This document shows positions 36,607 to 46,031 of a DNA stretch of 64,000 bases, piece by piece (position 1 is the stretch's first letter; every line of letters starts with the position of its first letter). Origin of the DNA: Enterobacter sp. Cy-643 (GTDB lineage Bacteria; Pseudomonadota; Gammaproteobacteria; Enterobacterales; Enterobacteriaceae); assembly GCF_011752815.1 (NCBI RefSeq), contig NZ_VWWV01000001.1, positions 186,001 to 250,000 on the forward strand. Reading direction: 5' to 3'. The notes beneath the pieces are model-generated. The model saw only the letters and a list, made by a program, of their open reading frames with translations, made no database searches and had not been told where the DNA came from. The position numbers were made by a program, and so were the translations under genes.

Positions 36607-37677
36607 TTACTTCACCAGCTTGCTCTGCGCCCAGGCAATGCCGCTGGCGTATTCGGCCGGGAGCAGGGGAACCAGGGCTTCCAGCGAGGCGCTCAGGCGG
36701 CCGGTGTCGCTGTCGTTCAGGTTGAGGTGCCCGACTTTACGGCCCGGACGAACGTCTTTGTCGTACCAGTGCAGGTGCACCAGCGGCAGCTTCAGCCAGG
36801 CATAGTTCAGGTCGGTGCCGATCAGGTTCACCATCACCGACGGGGCATTAACGACAGGCTGCGGCAGCGGTAAATCCACGATGGCGCGCAGGTGCAGCTC
36901 GAACTGGCTGATAGAAGCACCGTTTTGCGTCCAGTGCCCGCTGTTGTGCACGCGCGGGGCCAGCTCGTTGATCAGCAGGCCGGCTGGCGTGACGAAGCAC
37001 TCCATCGCCATCACGCCGACGTAGCCCAGCTCGTGCATAATGGCGGTAAGCATGGTTTCGGCCTGGCGCTGCTGTTCGGCGTTGGCCTGCGGGAAGGCAA
37101 CGCTGGTGCGCAGAATGCCGTCCTGGTGCAGGTTGTGGGTCAGCGGGTAGAACACAGTGCTGCCGTCGTGGCCGCGCGCGCCTACCAGAGAAACTTCGCC
37201 GGAGAAGTTAATGCCCTGCTCGACGATGCATTCGCCGTAGCACTCTTCCGGCAGCTGGTCGGTTTCATCGGCACGTAAGCGCCACTGGCCGCGACCATCG
37301 TAGCCGCCCACGCGGCGCTTCACGATAGCCACAGAGCCCAGCTGGCTGAACACGTCCTGCCATTCCTGGCTGCCGGAGAGCAACTGCCACGGCGCGGTGG
37401 CCAGCCCGAGCTTATCGAACAGCTGCTTTTGCGTCAGGCGGTCGGCGATGATCGGGAAGATATCGCGGTTAACGAAGGCGCTATGGCGCGCCAGTTCGCG
37501 GGTGAGCGCGGTTTCTGGCCAGCGCTCAATCTCGGCGGTGATCACGCTCTGGGCGAACGGCACGGCTTCCGGCTCGGCGTCCAGGCCAACAGGGTAAACG
37601 GCGATGCCCAGCGGCTCACCGGCCTGGCGGAGCATGCGCCCCAGCTGGCCGTTACCTAAGACACAGACGCGCTTCAT
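36607..37677 (-). CDS. purK: N5-carboxyaminoimidazole ribonucleotide synthase
   Basis: 356 residues, an ATP-grasp enzyme that makes N5-CAIR from AIR, bicarbonate and ATP in purine synthesis. The N-terminal [11 protein letters not shown] is the biotin-carboxylase-like nucleotide/AIR motif. The ATP-grasp core includes [13 protein letters not shown] and the metal ligand region M-E-C-F then [12 protein letters not shown]. Its start overlaps the purE stop (ATGA), so the two are coupled. Confidence 0.96.
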   Translation of the reverse strand: MKRVCVLGNGQLGRMLRQAGEPLGIAVYPVGLDAEPEAVPFAQSVITAEIERWPETALTRELARHSAFVNRDIFPIIADRLTQKQLFDKLGLATAPWQLLSGSQEWQDVFSQLGSVAIVKRRVGGYDGRGQWRLRADETDQLPEECYGECIVEQGINFSGEVSLVGARGHDGSTVFYPLTHNLHQDGILRTSVAFPQANAEQQRQAETMLTAIMHELGYVGVMAMECFVTPAGLLINELAPRVHNSGHWTQNGASISQFELHLRAIVDLPLPQPVVNAPSVMVNLIGTDLNYAWLKLPLVHLHWYDKDVRPGRKVGHLNLNDSDTGRLSASLEALVPLLPAEYASGIAWAQSKLVK

Positions 37678-38183
37678 GCTTCACTCCGTGGATCCGGATT
37701 ATCCAGCACTTCGTCGGTCTGGGTTTGACGCCAGGTCGCCAGGCGCTGGCTCAGGCCTGCGTCATGCAGGGCCAGGATCTGCGCGGCCAGCAGGGCGGCG
37801 TTGGCGGCTCCAGCTTTACCGATGGCCAGCGTGCCGACAGGAATGCCGCGCGGCATCTGGACGATAGAATACAGGCTGTCCACGCCGCTCAGAGCGGCGC
37901 TTTGAACCGGCACACCCAGCACCGGGACCAGGGTTTTCGCGGCCAGCATACCCGGCAGGTGCGCTGCGCCACCGGCTCCGGCGATGATCACCTGGTAGCC
38001 ATTGGCTTCGGCCTGCTCGGCAAAGCTGAAAAGCTTATCCGGCGTGCGGTGGGCGGAGACGACTTCGACATGGTGAGGGACATTCAGGGCGGTAAGGATT
38101 TCAGCGGCGAACTGCATGGTGGCCCAGTCACTTTTGGAACCCATAACAATGGCGATACGCGCCGGGGTGTGCTCAGAAGACAT
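37674..38183 (-). CDS. purE: N5-carboxyaminoimidazole ribonucleotide mutase
   Basis: 169 residues, as in E. coli PurE, which converts N5-CAIR to CAIR and forms octamers. Seen: I-V-M-G-S-K-S-D-W near the N-terminus, S-A-H-R-T-P (catalytic His45 region) and [10 protein letters not shown]. The start at 38183 ([10 protein letters not shown]) matches the family; three further codons upstream are possible. It is the first gene of the purEK operon, with a PurR operator 90 bp upstream. Confidence 0.97.
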   Translation of the reverse strand: MSSEHTPARIAIVMGSKSDWATMQFAAEILTALNVPHHVEVVSAHRTPDKLFSFAEQAEANGYQVIIAGAGGAAHLPGMLAAKTLVPVLGVPVQSAALSGVDSLYSIVQMPRGIPVGTLAIGKAGAANAALLAAQILALHDAGLSQRLATWRQTQTDEVLDNPDPRSEA

Positions 38184-38272
38184 GCGTCTCAAAACTCCTG
38201 TGGGTGTGCAGACATCATCGGGCGACGGGCGCCCGTTCAGAAGGGCTCAGAGAATAGCACGAACTTCCGGCA

Positions 38273-38288
38273 AGGAAAACGGTTGCGT
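38273..38288 (-). promoter_or_regulatory. PurR operator of purEK
   Basis: On the minus strand the sequence reads ACGCAACCGTTTTCCT, which to my knowledge is identical to the E. coli purE PurR box and matches the 16-bp PurR consensus well. It lies between lpxH and purE, in the purE promoter region. It predicts repression by PurR with hypoxanthine or guanine. Confidence 0.85.
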
Positions 38289-38322
38289 GGTTAACGAATC
38301 GGCAAAAAAGCGGGCTTTCAGG

Positions 38323-39045
38323 TCAGAAAGGAAAATGAATCAGCTCGACGTTTTCCGGCGTGACTTTGATCATCGACCCTTCTTTATGCCACGCGCCTAA
38401 CACGCAGCGGAAAGCGGGCTTCCCGTTAGCCTCAAGCTCGTGAATAGCCGGGCGATGGGTGTGCCCGTGAATCAGCCATTGGACATTGTGACGGGTGAGG
38501 GTATCGACCACCGCCTGCGGGTTCACATCCATGATCTCCAGCGACTTCATATTATTCGCCGCCTGGCTGTCGGCGCGCATCCGGTCGGCGATACGCTGGC
38601 GGATAAACAGCGGCAGGGCGAGATAGAACTTCTGCAGCCACGGCTGATGAACCTTGCGGCGAAATGCCTGATAGCCTTCGTCGTCGGTACACAGCGTGTC
38701 GCCGTGCATGATCAGGATTTTTCGGCCATAAACATCGAGGAGCTTTTCTTCCGGCAGCAGCGTCATGCCGCTGGCTTTGGCGTAGCGCTTGCCGAGTAAA
38801 AAATCCCGGTTGCCGTGAATGAAATAGCAGGGAATGCCGGTATCAACCACCGCTTTAATGGCCGCGGCGATTTGCTGGTAGAGCGGCTCCGGCGCGTCGT
38901 CGCCAATCCAGGCTTCGAACAGATCGCCAAGAATATAGAGCGCATCCGCCTGGCGGGCTTCACCGGCTAAGAAACGCAGAAAACCGGCGGCGATCGCCGG
39001 TTCTTCTGGGCAGAGGTGTAAATCTGCAATAAACAGCGTCGACAT
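38323..39045 (-). CDS. lpxH: UDP-2,3-diacylglucosamine diphosphatase
   Basis: 240 residues. Calcineurin-like phosphoesterase motifs: F-I-A-D-L-H-L (Asp8, His10), [25 protein letters not shown] and H-G-H-T-H-R-P. It cleaves UDP-diacylglucosamine to lipid X in lipid A synthesis at the cytoplasmic face of the inner membrane. It touches ppiB by one base and is probably cotranscribed with it. Confidence 0.96.
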   Translation of the reverse strand: MSTLFIADLHLCPEEPAIAAGFLRFLAGEARQADALYILGDLFEAWIGDDAPEPLYQQIAAAIKAVVDTGIPCYFIHGNRDFLLGKRYAKASGMTLLPEEKLLDVYGRKILIMHGDTLCTDDEGYQAFRRKVHQPWLQKFYLALPLFIRQRIADRMRADSQAANNMKSLEIMDVNPQAVVDTLTRHNVQWLIHGHTHRPAIHELEANGKPAFRCVLGAWHKEGSMIKVTPENVELIHFPF

Positions 39046-39539
39046 TATTCGCTGACGGTCACGCTTTCGATAATAACGTCTTCTTTCGGTACATCCTGGT
39101 GCATACCGCTGCGGCCGGTGGAAACGGCTTTGATTTTCTCAACCACGTCCATCCCTTCAACCACTTCTGCGAACACGCAGTAGCCCCAACCCTGCAGGCT
39201 TTCGCCGCTGAAGTTCAGGAAGTCGTTGTCGGCCACGTTGATGAAGAACTGTGCGGTGGCAGAGTGCGGAGCCTGGGTACGAGCCATTGCCAGCGTACCG
39301 CGGGTGTTTTTCAGGCCGTTATTCGCTTCGTTCTGAATGGTGTCTTTGGTCGCTTTCTGCTTCATACCCGGTTCGAAACCGCCGCCCTGGATCATAAAGC
39401 CGTTGATCACACGGTGGAAAATGGTGTTGTTGTAGAAGCCTTCGCGGCAGTAGTCCAGGAAGTTTTTAACGGTAACAGGCGCTTTATCATCAAAAGTTTT
39501 GATGACGATATCGCCGTGATTAGTGTGAAAAGTAACCAT
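39045..39539 (-). CDS. ppiB: Peptidyl-prolyl cis-trans isomerase B (cyclophilin)
   Basis: 164 residues, same as E. coli PpiB. Cyclophilin signature [13 protein letters not shown] (about 41-53) and Q-F-F-I-N-V. Cytoplasmic, no signal peptide. Divergent from cysS with 175 bp between, the usual arrangement. Confidence 0.96.
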   Translation of the reverse strand: MVTFHTNHGDIVIKTFDDKAPVTVKNFLDYCREGFYNNTIFHRVINGFMIQGGGFEPGMKQKATKDTIQNEANNGLKNTRGTLAMARTQAPHSATAQFFINVADNDFLNFSGESLQGWGYCVFAEVVEGMDVVEKIKAVSTGRSGMHQDVPKEDVIIESVTVSE

Positions 39540-39714
39540 GCTTGCATCCTATGAGTGTCAGAGAGTACGGCGGCAAACGGTGCCGTCGTACCAGCACGCT
39601 GTTATAGCATAACGCTACATCATAGTCAGTAATGCAAAGCAGACTGCCGTCGGGGAAAATAATCGGGTAAGATAACCGGGAGTATTCTTCCACACGCTTA
39701 CATGGAATCCCCTG

Positions 39715-41100
39715 ATGTTAAAAATATTTAATACACTGACTCGCCAAAAAGAGGAATTCAAACCTATTCATGCCGGAAAGGTAGGCATGTACGTGTGTGG
39801 TATCACCGTTTACGATCTCTGTCACATTGGCCATGGCCGTACTTTTGTTGCGTTCGACGTGGTGGCGCGCTACCTGCGTTCCCTGGGCTATGAGCTGAAC
39901 TACGTGCGTAACATCACCGACATCGACGATAAAATCATTAAGCGCGCCCATGAAAATGGCGAAGACTTTGTGGCGCTTGTCGACCGCATGGTCGTCGAAA
40001 TGCACAAAGATTTCGACGCGCTGAACATTTTGCGCCCGAACAGCGAGCCGCGTGCGACCAAACACATTCCGGAAATCATCGAAATTGTTGAACAGCTGCT
40101 GGCTCGCGATCACGCCTATGTGGCGGAAAACGGCGATGTGATGTTCTCGGTGCTGACCGACCCGAATTATGGCCTGCTGTCTCGCCAGGATCTGGAGCAG
40201 CTTCAGGCCGGTGCGCGCGTGGACGTGGTTGACGTGAAGCGCAACCCGATGGACTTCGTGCTGTGGAAAATGTCCAAGCCGGGTGAACCCGCGTGGACTT
40301 CTCCGTGGGGCGAAGGCCGCCCGGGCTGGCACATCGAATGTTCCGCGATGAACTGCAAAGAGCTGGGCAACCACTTTGATATTCACGGCGGCGGCTCTGA
40401 CCTGATGTTCCCGCACCACGAGAACGAAATCGCCCAGTCTACCTGTGCCCACGACGGCGAGTACGTCAACACTTGGATGCACTCCGGAATGGTGATGGTT
40501 GACCGCGAGAAGATGTCCAAATCCCTGGGCAACTTCTTTACCGTGCGTGACGTGCTGAAGTATTACGACGCGGAAACCGTGCGTTACTTCCTGATGTCCG
40601 GCCACTACCGCAGCCAGCTCAACTACAGCGAAGAGAACCTGAAACAGGCTCGCTCGGCACTGGAGCGCCTGTACACCTCGCTGCGCGGCACCGACAGCAA
40701 TATCGCACCAGCCGGGGGCGAAGCCTTCGAAGCCCGCTTCCGCGAAGCGATGGACGATGACTTCAACACCCCGGAAGCCTACTCTGTGCTGTTCGATATG
40801 GCTCGCGAAGTGAACCGCCTGAAAGCGGAAGATCTGGATGCGGCAAACGGGCTGGCGGCGGCGCTGCGTAAGCTCTCCGCGATTCTGGGCCTGCTGGAGC
40901 AGGATCCGGAGCAGTTCCTGCAGGGCGGTGCGCAGGCGGACGACGGCGAAGTGGCGGAAATCGAAGCGCTGATCAAGCAGCGTAACGATGCGCGTCAGTC
41001 GAAAGACTGGGCGCTGGCGGACCAGGCGCGTGACCGTCTGAACGAGATGGGCATTGTGCTGGAAGACGGCGCGGGTGGCACGACCTGGCGTCGTAAGTAA
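39715..41100 (+). CDS. cysS: Cysteine-tRNA ligase
   Basis: 461 residues, class I aminoacyl-tRNA synthetase. Zinc ligands include Cys28 (Y-V-C-G-I-T-V), H-I-E-C-S-A-M and H-H-E-N-E. Class I motifs are H-I-G-H (37-40) and K-M-S-K-S. Complete and near-identical to E. coli CysS. It ends with a strong bidirectional terminator. Confidence 0.97.
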   Translation: MLKIFNTLTRQKEEFKPIHAGKVGMYVCGITVYDLCHIGHGRTFVAFDVVARYLRSLGYELNYVRNITDIDDKIIKRAHENGEDFVALVDRMVVEMHKDFDALNILRPNSEPRATKHIPEIIEIVEQLLARDHAYVAENGDVMFSVLTDPNYGLLSRQDLEQLQAGARVDVVDVKRNPMDFVLWKMSKPGEPAWTSPWGEGRPGWHIECSAMNCKELGNHFDIHGGGSDLMFPHHENEIAQSTCAHDGEYVNTWMHSGMVMVDREKMSKSLGNFFTVRDVLKYYDAETVRYFLMSGHYRSQLNYSEENLKQARSALERLYTSLRGTDSNIAPAGGEAFEARFREAMDDDFNTPEAYSVLFDMAREVNRLKAEDLDAANGLAAALRKLSAILGLLEQDPEQFLQGGAQADDGEVAEIEALIKQRNDARQSKDWALADQARDRLNEMGIVLEDGAGGTTWRRK

Positions 41101-41112
41101 GATTTAGAACGT

Positions 41113-41144
41113 GAAAAAGCGGCCTATGACAGGCCGCTTTTTTT
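41113..41144. terminator. Bidirectional terminator between cysS and ahpF
   Basis: AAGCGGCCT-ATGAC-AGGCCGCTT with A5 on the left and T7 on the right (41114-41144); it serves cysS on the plus strand and ahpF on the minus strand. Confidence 0.9.
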
Positions 41145-41183
41145 ATGGCTGGCCGCTGTGGCGCGGCCTGATTGGCAGGTGCT

Positions 41184-42752
41184 TTACTCCGGGGCTGAGG
41201 TGCGAATCAGGTAATCAAACGCGCTCAGGGAGGCTTTCGCGCCTTCGCCGGTGGCGATGATGATCTGTTTGTAAGGCACGGTGGTGCAGTCGCCCGCGGC
41301 GAATACGCCTTTCACGGTGGTTTCGCATTTCGCGTCGATGATAATTTCACCCATGCGGTTGCGTTCCACGCTGCCTTCCAGCCAGGTAGTATTCGGTAGC
41401 AGGCCGATTTGCACGAAGATGCCGGCCAGGGCAACGTCATGCACGCTTTCGGTCACGCGGTCTTTATACTGCAGGCCGGTCACTTTGCTGCCGTCGCCTT
41501 TCACTTCCAGCGTCTGCGCGTTCAACACGATGTCGACGTTTTTCAGGCTGCGCACTTTGTTCTGCAGAACCTGATCGGCCTTCATTTCCGGGGCAAATTC
41601 CAGCAGGGTGACGTGCTCGACGATACCCGCCAGGTCAATGGCCGCTTCCACGCCGGAGTTCCCGCCGCCGATTACCGCCACGCGTTTGCCTTTAAACAGC
41701 GGGCCGTCGCAGTGCGGGCAGTAGGTCACGCCTTTGGTACGGTACTGATCTTCGCCCGGCACGTTCATGTTGCGCCATTTTGCGCCGGTCGCCACGATAA
41801 TGCTGCGCGCTTTCAGCGTGGCGCCCGATGCGGTTTGGATCTGGTGCAGGCCGCCTTCGGTTTTGGCCGGGATCAGCTTGCTGGCGCTTTGAGTGTCGAT
41901 CACGTCCACGTCGTAGTCGTCCACGTGGGCTTTCAGCGCGCCCGCCAGCTTCTGGCCTTCGGTTTTCGGCACGGAAATGTAGTTTTCGATATCTACGGTA
42001 TCCAGCACCTGGCCGCCGAAGCGTTCGCCCATCAGGCCGGTACGGATGCCTTTACGCGCCGCATAGACCGCCGCCGCCGCGCCCGCAGGGCCGCTGCCGA
42101 CGATCAGCACGTCATAAGCCTCACGCTGGTTCAGCGCTTCCGCCGCGCGTTTTTCTGCGCCGGTATCAATTTTGCCCACGATTTCAGCCAGCGTCATGCG
42201 GCCCTGACCAAATTCTTTGCCGTTCAGGAACACGGCAGGCACGCCCATCACATTGCGTGCCTGAATTTCATTCTGGTAAACGCCGCCGTCGATAGCTGTA
42301 TGGGTGATGCGCGGATTCAGCACGCTCATCAGGTTCAGCGCCTGCACAACGTCCGGACAGTTGTGGCAGGAGAGGGAATAATAGGTTTCAAAGTGGAAGT
42401 CGCCGTCGATCTCACGGATTTGCGCCAGCAGATCCTGAGATTCTTTGGACGGGTGACCGCCGACCTGGAGCAAAGCCAGCACCAGGGAAGTGAATTCGTG
42501 ACCCAGCGGGGAGCCGGCAAAGCGCGGGCCCTGGCTTGAGCCTGGGTTAGTGATTAAAAACGACGGTTTGCGCACCGGCAGATCGTTATTAATGCTGAAA
42601 GAAACTTTGTCGGATAACTCAGCGATGTCTGCCAGCAGTTCTTTTACTTCAGATGATTTCGCGCCGTCGTCCAGCGTGGCAATCAACTCAACAGGTTTCG
42701 TTAGTCTCTCAAGATAGGCTTTGAGCTGGGTTTTCATTGTTGTGTCGAGCAT
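41184..42752 (-). CDS. ahpF: Alkyl hydroperoxide reductase subunit F
   Basis: 522 residues. The N-terminal tandem thioredoxin-fold domain has C-H-N-C (Cys129/Cys132); the thioredoxin-reductase-like part has the FAD motif G-S-G-P-A-G-A-A, the redox pair C-P-H-C and the NADH motif G-G-G-N-S-G-V-E-A. It passes electrons from NADH to AhpC. It follows ahpC after an 80-bp gap holding an attenuating terminator. In E. coli ahpCF lies well away from cysS, so the neighbourhood is rearranged. Confidence 0.97.
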   Translation of the reverse strand: MLDTTMKTQLKAYLERLTKPVELIATLDDGAKSSEVKELLADIAELSDKVSFSINNDLPVRKPSFLITNPGSSQGPRFAGSPLGHEFTSLVLALLQVGGHPSKESQDLLAQIREIDGDFHFETYYSLSCHNCPDVVQALNLMSVLNPRITHTAIDGGVYQNEIQARNVMGVPAVFLNGKEFGQGRMTLAEIVGKIDTGAEKRAAEALNQREAYDVLIVGSGPAGAAAAVYAARKGIRTGLMGERFGGQVLDTVDIENYISVPKTEGQKLAGALKAHVDDYDVDVIDTQSASKLIPAKTEGGLHQIQTASGATLKARSIIVATGAKWRNMNVPGEDQYRTKGVTYCPHCDGPLFKGKRVAVIGGGNSGVEAAIDLAGIVEHVTLLEFAPEMKADQVLQNKVRSLKNVDIVLNAQTLEVKGDGSKVTGLQYKDRVTESVHDVALAGIFVQIGLLPNTTWLEGSVERNRMGEIIIDAKCETTVKGVFAAGDCTTVPYKQIIIATGEGAKASLSAFDYLIRTSAPE

Positions 42753-42773
42753 GGTCAGTCTCCCTGGTGGCGA

Positions 42774-42803
42774 GAAAAAACGGCTACCAAAAGGAGTAGC
42801 CGT
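42774..42803 (-). terminator. Intergenic terminator/attenuator between ahpC and ahpF
   Basis: Minus strand: CGGCTAC, 8-nt loop, GTAGCCG, then TTTTTT. A clean Rho-independent terminator inside the operon, expected to make ahpC transcripts more abundant than ahpF. Confidence 0.8.
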
Positions 42804-42832
42804 AAAATAAAAGAGGGTAACGCGGGTAAAAC

Positions 42833-43396
42833 TTAGATTTTGCCGACCAGGTCCAGAGATGGCGCCAGAGTCGCTTCACCTTCTTTCCATTTAGCCGGGC
42901 AAACTTCGCCTGGGTGAGAAGCGACATACTGGGCAGCTTTCACTTTACGCAGCAGGTCAGACGCGTCGCGGCCAATGCCTTCGGCGGTCACTTCGATAGC
43001 CTGGATGATGCCCTGAGGGTCAACCACGAAGGTGGCGCGGTCTGCCAGACCTTCATCTTCACGCATGTTTTCGAAGTTACGGGTCAGCGCGCCGGTTGGG
43101 TCGCCGATCATCGCGTATTTGATTTTAGCGATGGTTTCAGAGCTGCCGTGCCACGCTTTGTGGGTGAAATGGGTGTCGGTAGAAACGGAATACACGTCTA
43201 CGCCCAGTTTCTGCAGTTCTTCGTAATGGTCAGCCACGTCGCCCAGTTCGGTCGGGCAAACGAAAGTAAAGTCAGCCGGGTAGAAGAAGAAAACGCTCCA
43301 GCGGCCTTCGGTATCTTTTTCCGTAACTTCAACGAATTCGCCGTTTTTAAAAGCCTGGTTTTTGAATGGTTTGATTTTGGTATTAATTAAAGACAT
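42833..43396 (-). CDS. ahpC: Alkyl hydroperoxide reductase subunit C (peroxiredoxin)
   Basis: 187 residues, typical 2-Cys peroxiredoxin. The peroxidatic Cys47 is in F-T-F-V-C-P-T-E and the resolving Cys166 in G-E-V-C-P-A-K-W. It reduces H2O2, organic peroxides and peroxynitrite in the cytoplasm with AhpF. Usually OxyR-activated; the upstream region (43397-43542) was examined but no convincing OxyR site was found by eye. Confidence 0.97.
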   Translation of the reverse strand: MSLINTKIKPFKNQAFKNGEFVEVTEKDTEGRWSVFFFYPADFTFVCPTELGDVADHYEELQKLGVDVYSVSTDTHFTHKAWHGSSETIAKIKYAMIGDPTGALTRNFENMREDEGLADRATFVVDPQGIIQAIEVTAEGIGRDASDLLRKVKAAQYVASHPGEVCPAKWKEGEATLAPSLDLVGKI

Positions 43397-43542
43397 CTAA
43401 ACTTCCTCCGTTTTGCGATGGGAGAAAGGTACCGAATATTAGTCCTGGGCTCTAATGGGTAGGTTTTATTGAATCAAGAGGTATTTCCTAACAGTGATTC
43501 TGCGGGCATAAATAAATTGCCTGAAGAGCGACATATCGCCGT

Positions 43543-44424
43543 TCAGGCCCCTCTCGCTTCGTCCATTTTGCCAGGCAGCCTGGCCCGGAGCCACGCGCAA
43601 AACTGGCGGGTAAGCGGGTCATTTTCGCTCTCTCGATGGATAAGCCATGCCCAGTCGGCGCCGCGCACGGTTTGCTCCCCCAGCGGGATAAGCTGCCCAT
43701 TTGCCCTTTTTCGTTCTGCCAGCAGCTGGCTGACAAGTGCGATACCCAACCCGTCTGCGGCAGCGTCAAGCAATAATCCGGGATCGGAGAAGTTCATGCC
43801 CTGGCTTTGTTGGCCGACATCCTCACCTCCGGCCACGCTCCAGTGCTCCCAGCTCATCTCTCGTTCGCCGTGAAGCGTTATTCGTCGCTGGGCCGGCATC
43901 TCCCGCAGTCTGGGGTGGCAGGCCGGATAAAGTCTATCCTTATACAACACCTCAAAAATACATTCTGCCTGGTGGCTGACGTCATCCCGAATAGCCACGT
44001 CGATGGTTTCACTGCCCATATCCGGCGGGTCAAAGCTGGTAAATAGCCAGACATCGGTTTCCGGATAGTGGCGATTAAAGTCAGCCAGACTGGGCAAGAG
44101 CCAGTGCCTGGCAAACGCAGGCGTGGTGTTCACGATAAGCTGATTCGGCTTACGGTACTGATCGAGCCGCCGAATCCCCACCGCCAGCTGTTGCAGCATG
44201 ACCTGCGCGGTGCTGTAAAGATCCTGCCCGGCGTCCGTCAGGCTAACGCTGCGCCCGCTGCGGAAGAACAGCGGTTGTTCCAGATAATTCTCCAGGCTGC
44301 GGATTTGCTGGCTGATGGCCGACTGGGTGAGGTGCAGTTCAGCGGCGGCCTGATGAAAGCTTCCCAAACGCGCGGCGGCTTCAAACCCTCGCAGGGCATT
44401 TAACGGTGGCCAGTGTTTTAACAT
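43543..44424 (-). CDS. LysR-type transcriptional regulator, GcvA-like
   Basis: 293 residues. N-terminal winged helix-turn-helix (W-P-P-L-N-A-L-R-G-F-E-A-A-A-R-L-G-S-F, then L-T-Q-S-A-I-S-Q-Q-I-R-S-L-E), followed by a periplasmic-binding-protein-like effector domain. The opening resembles the GcvA subgroup. Divergent from the Tat-exported deiminase gene with 130 bp between them, it is probably its regulator. It could also influence ahpC, which lies 146 bp away on the same strand. Confidence 0.88.
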   Translation of the reverse strand: MLKHWPPLNALRGFEAAARLGSFHQAAAELHLTQSAISQQIRSLENYLEQPLFFRSGRSVSLTDAGQDLYSTAQVMLQQLAVGIRRLDQYRKPNQLIVNTTPAFARHWLLPSLADFNRHYPETDVWLFTSFDPPDMGSETIDVAIRDDVSHQAECIFEVLYKDRLYPACHPRLREMPAQRRITLHGEREMSWEHWSVAGGEDVGQQSQGMNFSDPGLLLDAAADGLGIALVSQLLAERKRANGQLIPLGEQTVRGADWAWLIHRESENDPLTRQFCAWLRARLPGKMDEARGA

Positions 44425-44554
44425 TTCGATAAGCCAGACTAATCAGATGTCCGCTAAATATATCGTTGGAAGCTGAATTCAGCCAGTGATGAAATATCCA
44501 CCTGCAATACTGAGCAGAATTTCTTATTTTAAAACAGCTATACGGGAGTCCGGT

Positions 44555-45676
44555 ATGTCAACGCGTCGTGAATTTATAAAGTGTGCCTCGGTGCTGGCGG
44601 GGATGGGCATGGCGGGCTCTCTGGGGCTGCCCGTTTCCGCCCTTGCGGCGGTGGGGGCTGGCTGGCGCATGCCTGACGAAGGAGAGCCGCAGCAGCGGGC
44701 ATTTATCGCGTTTGGCGCGCAGCGGGCTATCTGGAAAGATTTTACCCCCGACGTGCAGGATGCCCTGGGACGCATCGCCCGCGCTATCGCCGGTTATCAA
44801 CCGCTGACGATATTCTGCCGGGCACACGAACGCCCGATGGCGGAGGAAAAATGCGGGAGCCACAACGTGACTTACGTGGTGACCGAGCTGGACGACATCT
44901 GGATGCGGGACACCGGCGCATGCTTTGTCACTTCGCCGGAAGGCAGGCTCGCCGCCGTGGGCTTTAACTTCAACGGCTGGGGCAATAAGCAGCGGCACAG
45001 TAAAGACGCGCAGCTGGCGGCGTTGATGGCGGAAAAATACGGCGCTGCGCCGTTTATTAACAGCGGCCTGACAGGCGAAGGCGGCGGGATTGAGGTGGAC
45101 GGGCACGGCACCGGCATGATGACTGAAAGCAGTTGGGTCAACGCTAATCGTAATCCTGGCTGGCATCGCGATCGGGTTGAGCAAGAACTGAAAACGCAGC
45201 TGGGCCTGAAGAAAATCATCTGGCTGCCGGGCATTAAAGGCAAAGATATTACTGATGCTCACGTTGATTTTTACGCCCGTTTTGTGAAACCCGGCGTGGT
45301 GATAGCCAACCTCGATCCGGATCCGGACTCCTGGGATCACAAGGTGACGCAGGCCCACCTGGATATCCTCAGGCAAGCTACTGACGCCGATGGCCGCAGA
45401 CTAAAGGTTCATACCGTCACTCCGCCGCAGGCGCCACGCGCCAGCCGCTTCAGCGAAGAGAACCCGGATTTTGCCGCCGGATACATCAACTATTTCGCGA
45501 TCAATGGCGCGATTATTGCTCCGGAGTTTGGCGATGAAGAGACGGATGAGGCCGCGTTTCGCCTGCTGTCGAGGCTCTACCCTGAACGTGAAGTGGTGCA
45601 GCTTAACATCGATGCAATTGCCGCCGGAGGCGGGGGGATCCACTGTGTGACAAATCAGTTACCCGCCGTGAAATAG
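44555..45676 (+). CDS. Tat-exported agmatine deiminase/peptidylarginine deiminase family enzyme
   Basis: 373 residues. The N-terminus S-T-R-R-E-F-I-K followed by a hydrophobic stretch and L-P-V-S-A-L-A is a Tat signal. The guanidino-group-modifying fold shows D-D-I-W-M-R-D-T-G (113-121), G-E-G-G-G-I-E (174-180), H-V-D-F (His236, Asp238) and the nucleophile Cys364 in G-G-G-G-I-H-C-V-T-N-Q. It likely hydrolyses agmatine or a related guanidino compound to the ureido product and ammonia in the periplasm. The start at 44555 has GGGAG upstream and places the twin arginines correctly. Divergent from a LysR gene. The substrate is inferred. Confidence 0.87.
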   Translation: MSTRREFIKCASVLAGMGMAGSLGLPVSALAAVGAGWRMPDEGEPQQRAFIAFGAQRAIWKDFTPDVQDALGRIARAIAGYQPLTIFCRAHERPMAEEKCGSHNVTYVVTELDDIWMRDTGACFVTSPEGRLAAVGFNFNGWGNKQRHSKDAQLAALMAEKYGAAPFINSGLTGEGGGIEVDGHGTGMMTESSWVNANRNPGWHRDRVEQELKTQLGLKKIIWLPGIKGKDITDAHVDFYARFVKPGVVIANLDPDPDSWDHKVTQAHLDILRQATDADGRRLKVHTVTPPQAPRASRFSEENPDFAAGYINYFAINGAIIAPEFGDEETDEAAFRLLSRLYPEREVVQLNIDAIAAGGGGIHCVTNQLPAVK

Positions 45677-45710
45677 CGGCGTGAAATTCGCCCGGCACTG
45701 AGCTATGCGC

Positions 45711-45782
45711 AAAAAAAGGCCACCCGTTGCGAGGGTGGCCGGCGTTGCGCGTTACAATTCCACTTTAAAAAATTATAACAGC
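45711..45782 (-). ncRNA. Candidate small RNA in the spacer upstream of opgB
   Basis: The 355-bp spacer 45677-46031 has no protein gene but holds a near-ideal minus-strand terminator: GGCCACCC / GGGTGGCC stem (45718-45740) followed on that strand by T7. Upstream on the minus strand are TTGACC (45813-45818) and TGTAAT (45789-45794), an 18-bp spaced promoter. Together they predict an RNA of about 70 nt with an AU-rich middle. No minus-strand gene lies upstream. Not recognised as a known sRNA; the hairpin could instead simply close the deiminase transcript, but the U tract is on the wrong strand for that. Confidence 0.42.
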
Positions 45783-46031
45783 GGCGAAATTACAGCACTT
45801 TAGCGTTAAAAAGGTCAATTCCCCGGTTCGTTGTAGTAGCGATGGTTGTAATAGTTGGAAACTATTAAAGGCCGTGAGTCCTAAAATTCGAGGGATATTC
45901 TGAAAAGTCGAGGTGGTGAGCAAAGTAATGTCAGGAAAATTGCGGCTGTATGACGGTAAGGTTAAATTACCGGCTGTTATTTTTCTGCATGAATAATCGC
46001 GCCTGGCTGCGCGAGGGTTGAGGTACTGGCG

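Noticed and set aside
41409-42539. 376-codon open frame antisense to ahpF
   Set aside because: Complement of a conserved ahpF coding region, with histidine-rich shadow composition and no start signal.
43438-43456. ATTAG-N9-CTAAT dyad upstream of ahpC as an OxyR site
   Set aside because: OxyR half-sites are ATAG-N7-CTAT in tandem. This single dyad has the wrong spacing and may be chance or part of the leader.
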